64,000 nucleotides of DNA, from contig NZ_JACHMX010000001.1 in NCBI RefSeq assembly GCF_014205155.1, positions 2,480,001-2,544,000 of the forward strand, written 5' to 3'. Positions 62,116-64,000 of the stretch are shown piece after piece. Each line of letters opens with the position of its first letter. The stretch's first letter is position 1. The notes beneath the pieces are model-generated. The model made no database searches, was not told the DNA's origin, and saw nothing but the letters and a program-made list of their open reading frames with translations. The stretch comes from Amycolatopsis umgeniensis (lineage in GTDB: Bacteria > Actinomycetota > Actinomycetes > Mycobacteriales > Pseudonocardiaceae). The position numbers and the translations under genes were made by a program.

Positions 62116-62835
62116 GTGCTGCGGCCGGTACTCGACCCGTCCCCCGCCGAGTGGATCTCTTCCAGGCTCGGCGGGGCGTTCGGCGCGGCCAGCCGCGCCG
62201 TCCCGCGCGGGTACGCCGCCTACGCCCGGATCTGCCACCCCGCCGAACGCGATCGCGGCGGCTGGGCGAGCTGGAGCGAAGCGGCGGCCGAAACGGGACG
62301 GCGCGCCCACGGCACCATGCAGTGGCACGCGCTCGTCGGCTCCCCGGATCCGGTGAACCTCACCGGCTCGCTCTGGCGGGGCTCGCCGCCGGGACGCGGC
62401 ACTCTGCCCTCGCACAGCCTCACCGCTCTGCTGGCCGTCCTCGGCGACCACACCTCCACCCCGGAGACCTGGTTCTGCCTCTGGGAAGGCTATGCCTGGG
62501 CCGACGAGGCGACGTTGTCCCGCGAACATCTCGACGCGCCGCGCCTGCGGCATCCCGGCCGCGACTACCTGCTGTTCGGCGGGCCGCTGACCTCGGCGAC
62601 GGAACTCGGCTGGCGGCCGAGGCCGAACTGGTTCGAGGCGCAGTCCCCCAACCTGTTCTGGCCGGACGACCGCGCGTGGTGCGTGGCCACCGAGATCGAC
62701 TTCGATTCGACCCTCGTCGCAGGTGAAGAAACCCTGATCGACGCACTCCTCGACGCGCCCGGCCTGGAGGTGTGGCGGATCGAACCCGACACCTCGCTCG
62801 CCGCGGACGCCGACCGGATCAACCGGCTCCCGTGA
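62116..62835 (+). CDS. Conserved actinobacterial protein of unknown function
   Basis: A 239-residue soluble protein, Trp-rich (for example SSWSEAAAE-type, MQWHALVGSPDP, LWEGYAWADEATL, WRPRPNWFEAQSPNLFWPDDRAWCVATEIDFDSTLV). I do not recognise a catalytic domain. The GTG at 62116 gives a start near VLRPVLDPSPAEW. It is divergent from the AraC regulator across 66 nt and converges with the DUF427 gene, ending exactly at its end. Confidence 0.75.
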   Translation: MLRPVLDPSPAEWISSRLGGAFGAASRAVPRGYAAYARICHPAERDRGGWASWSEAAAETGRRAHGTMQWHALVGSPDPVNLTGSLWRGSPPGRGTLPSHSLTALLAVLGDHTSTPETWFCLWEGYAWADEATLSREHLDAPRLRHPGRDYLLFGGPLTSATELGWRPRPNWFEAQSPNLFWPDDRAWCVATEIDFDSTLVAGEETLIDALLDAPGLEVWRIEPDTSLAADADRINRLP

Positions 62836-63210
62836 TCAGCGCTCTTCGATCGCGTCCACCTTCGTCGGGTAGAAAGCGACGTGGTCCTTGATCTCGGCGA
62901 CTGCGTCGTGCGGCGCCTCGTAGGTCCAGACGGCGTTTTCGGCGACACCGTCGCCGGTGCGGATGCTGTAGTACGACGCGTCGCCCTTGAACGGGCAGTA
63001 CGTCGAGTGTTCCGTCCGCTCCAGCAGGTCGAAGTCGACGTCGGCGCGCGGGATGTACTGCGCCGGCGGGTAGTTCGCCTCTCGCAGCGTGAGCGCGTTC
63101 GCGCTGTCCGCCACGACCTTCCCGCCGACCGTGACGACCACCCGGGCGGCGTTCGGCGCCACCGTGATCGGGTGGGCCGCGCTGGGCTTCAGCACCTTCT
63201 TGTCAGACAT
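62836..63210 (-). CDS. DUF427 domain protein
   Basis: A 124-residue single-domain protein with family hallmarks RVVVTVGGKVVADS, YIPRADVDFDLLERTEHSTYCPFKGDASYYS, and WTYEAPHDAVAEIKDHVAFYP. The CPFKG segment is the best conserved part of the family. Function unknown; a beta-barrel ligand binder. GAGGGAG precedes the ATG. Confidence 0.93.
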   Translation of the reverse strand: MSDKKVLKPSAAHPITVAPNAARVVVTVGGKVVADSANALTLREANYPPAQYIPRADVDFDLLERTEHSTYCPFKGDASYYSIRTGDGVAENAVWTYEAPHDAVAEIKDHVAFYPTKVDAIEER

Positions 63211-63274
63211 GGATCAGCTCCCTCGAGGGTTTCCGATATCGGGCACAGCAACGCCGCCCGCGCGGATATTCCCC

Positions 63275-64000
63275 TCAGGGCAGGTAGTACATCGGGTTCG
63301 GCAGTTTGACCGGGAACTCCGCGTATCCGCCTTCGAGGTCGCTGAACTGGTCTCCGAAGTTGGCCAGGATGGTCGCGCCGGTCGAGGCGATGTGCTTCCG
63401 CGTACCCGCTTTATACTGGACGGTGGTGCAGGTGAGACCGCACGGCAGATAGTCCGGCGCGGTGGTCTTCGGCTTGAAGAACGCGCCCGCCGGCGCCGGG
63501 TAGCCCTCGTTCGCGAGGTTCTTGAGCGACTGCGGGCCCTGGAACTCGTTGCGGCCGGTCAGGAAGTAGACCCTGACGCCGCGCTGCGCCGCCCAGTTCG
63601 CCAGCTCCAGCACCGGTTTGTTCGCGACGAACGTGCCCTTGTCGATGGCTTCCTGCTGCTTCACCGGGTCGAAGCCGAAGTCGTTGTCGACCTCCCAGCC
63701 GTAGGTGACCTCGGCGGTGTCGTCGACGTCGAACACCACGGCGGGGTTCTTCACGCCGCGGTCCAGCCTCCGCTGCAAGTAGCGTTTGGCGTCGGCGACC
63801 TGACGCTTGGTGTCGGAGACGAACCGGCTGCCGTCCGAGTACTGGTGCTTGCCGTCGACGACGACGTCGCCGTAGTAGGCCTTGACGTCGAGTTTGACCT
63901 GGCCGATGTTGGCGGGCTCGTGGCCGCGCCGCCACCCGGCGTCGTCGGTGTTCGCGACGGCGGTGGCACCGCCCGCGAGGACGGCTCCGGCAGCCGCGGC
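63275..64000 (-). CDS. Secreted HAD-family acid phosphatase, 5' end beyond window
   Basis: At least 241 residues, open to the window edge without a start. The visible N-terminus (AAAGAVLAGGATAVANTDDAG) is the end of a signal peptide. The catalytic HAD motif is VVFDVDDTAEV (Asp nucleophile and Asp at +2); FLTGRNEFQG is motif II, and ILANFGDQFSDLEGG is the late Asp motif. This is the class B / lipoprotein e (P4)-like group of exported phosphatases. The start lies past 64000. Confidence 0.9.
   Translation of the reverse strand, partial: AAAAGAVLAGGATAVANTDDAGWRRGHEPANIGQVKLDVKAYYGDVVVDGKHQYSDGSRFVSDTKRQVADAKRYLQRRLDRGVKNPAVVFDVDDTAEVTYGWEVDNDFGFDPVKQQEAIDKGTFVANKPVLELANWAAQRGVRVYFLTGRNEFQGPQSLKNLANEGYPAPAGAFFKPKTTAPDYLPCGLTCTTVQYKAGTRKHIASTGATILANFGDQFSDLEGGYAEFPVKLPNPMYYLP

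Overview
The window is high-GC DNA with tight ATGA/GTGA gene overlaps, many GTG starts and frequent leaderless starts (a TANNNT-type -10 about 7 nt before the start codon). Gene content and order match the mycobacterial block Rv3009c-Rv3032 (gatB/gatA/gatC, ACT protein, ligA, MetE-like protein, mnmA, cysteine desulfurase, acyltransferase pair, etfA/etfB, then the methylglucose lipopolysaccharide genes). Together with RamB-controlled glyoxylate genes and many dispersed intergenic palindromes, this points to an actinomycete of the Pseudonocardiaceae, most likely Amycolatopsis. The species is inference.

Layout. 1-1.5 kb: end of a sugar-catabolic pair (DUF6807 and Gfo/Idh/MocA) behind a LacI-type palindrome. 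1.5-11 kb: gatCAB operon with a membrane-protein tail, divergent ACT-domain gene, GNAT gene, ligA, a small unknown protein and a MetE-like protein. 11-21 kb: scramblase-like protein, metallo-hydrolase/GNAT pair, mnmA with its cysteine desulfurase, MFS exporter, LuxR regulator divergent from a quinone-reductase-like enzyme, and a PlsC/GNAT acyltransferase pair. 21.7-25 kb: etfBA with a strong terminator, degV. 25-33 kb: methyltransferase, GH57 branching enzyme and GT4 glycosyltransferase of the MGLP pathway, split here by a glutathione peroxidase, a trypsin-like protease pair and a secreted GH2 enzyme; then a tiny secreted peptide and a repeat array. 33-38 kb: aceB and aceA divergent from ramB with candidate RamB sites between. 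38-44 kb: NmrA-like protein, ilvA, NADAR protein, hexapeptide acyltransferase, nucleoside hydrolase/NlpC-P60 pair. 44-54 kb: accessory region with a DNA-binding/ClpN fusion, a three-enzyme operon divergent from a MmyB-type regulator, VOC/MarR pair with two operators, lipoprotein, LexA paralogue, TetR/crotonase pair. 54-64 kb: DUF4436 protein, alpha/beta hydrolase, delta-9-type desaturase, F420 nitroreductase-hemerythrin fusion, DUF222-HNH gene under an apparent SOS box, small enzymes, AraC regulator, DUF427 protein and the start-truncated end of a secreted acid phosphatase.

The genes supply tRNA-Gln/Asn amidation and tRNA thiolation, DNA ligation, fatty-acid/acetate use (etf, aceA/aceB, desaturase, crotonase) and cell-envelope lipid and polysaccharide synthesis. 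The accessory part is mostly detoxification enzymes beside one-component regulators. No rRNA, tRNA, CRISPR array, phage or IS element was seen. The most notable non-coding feature is a set of palindromic repeat families placed mainly at gene 3' ends.
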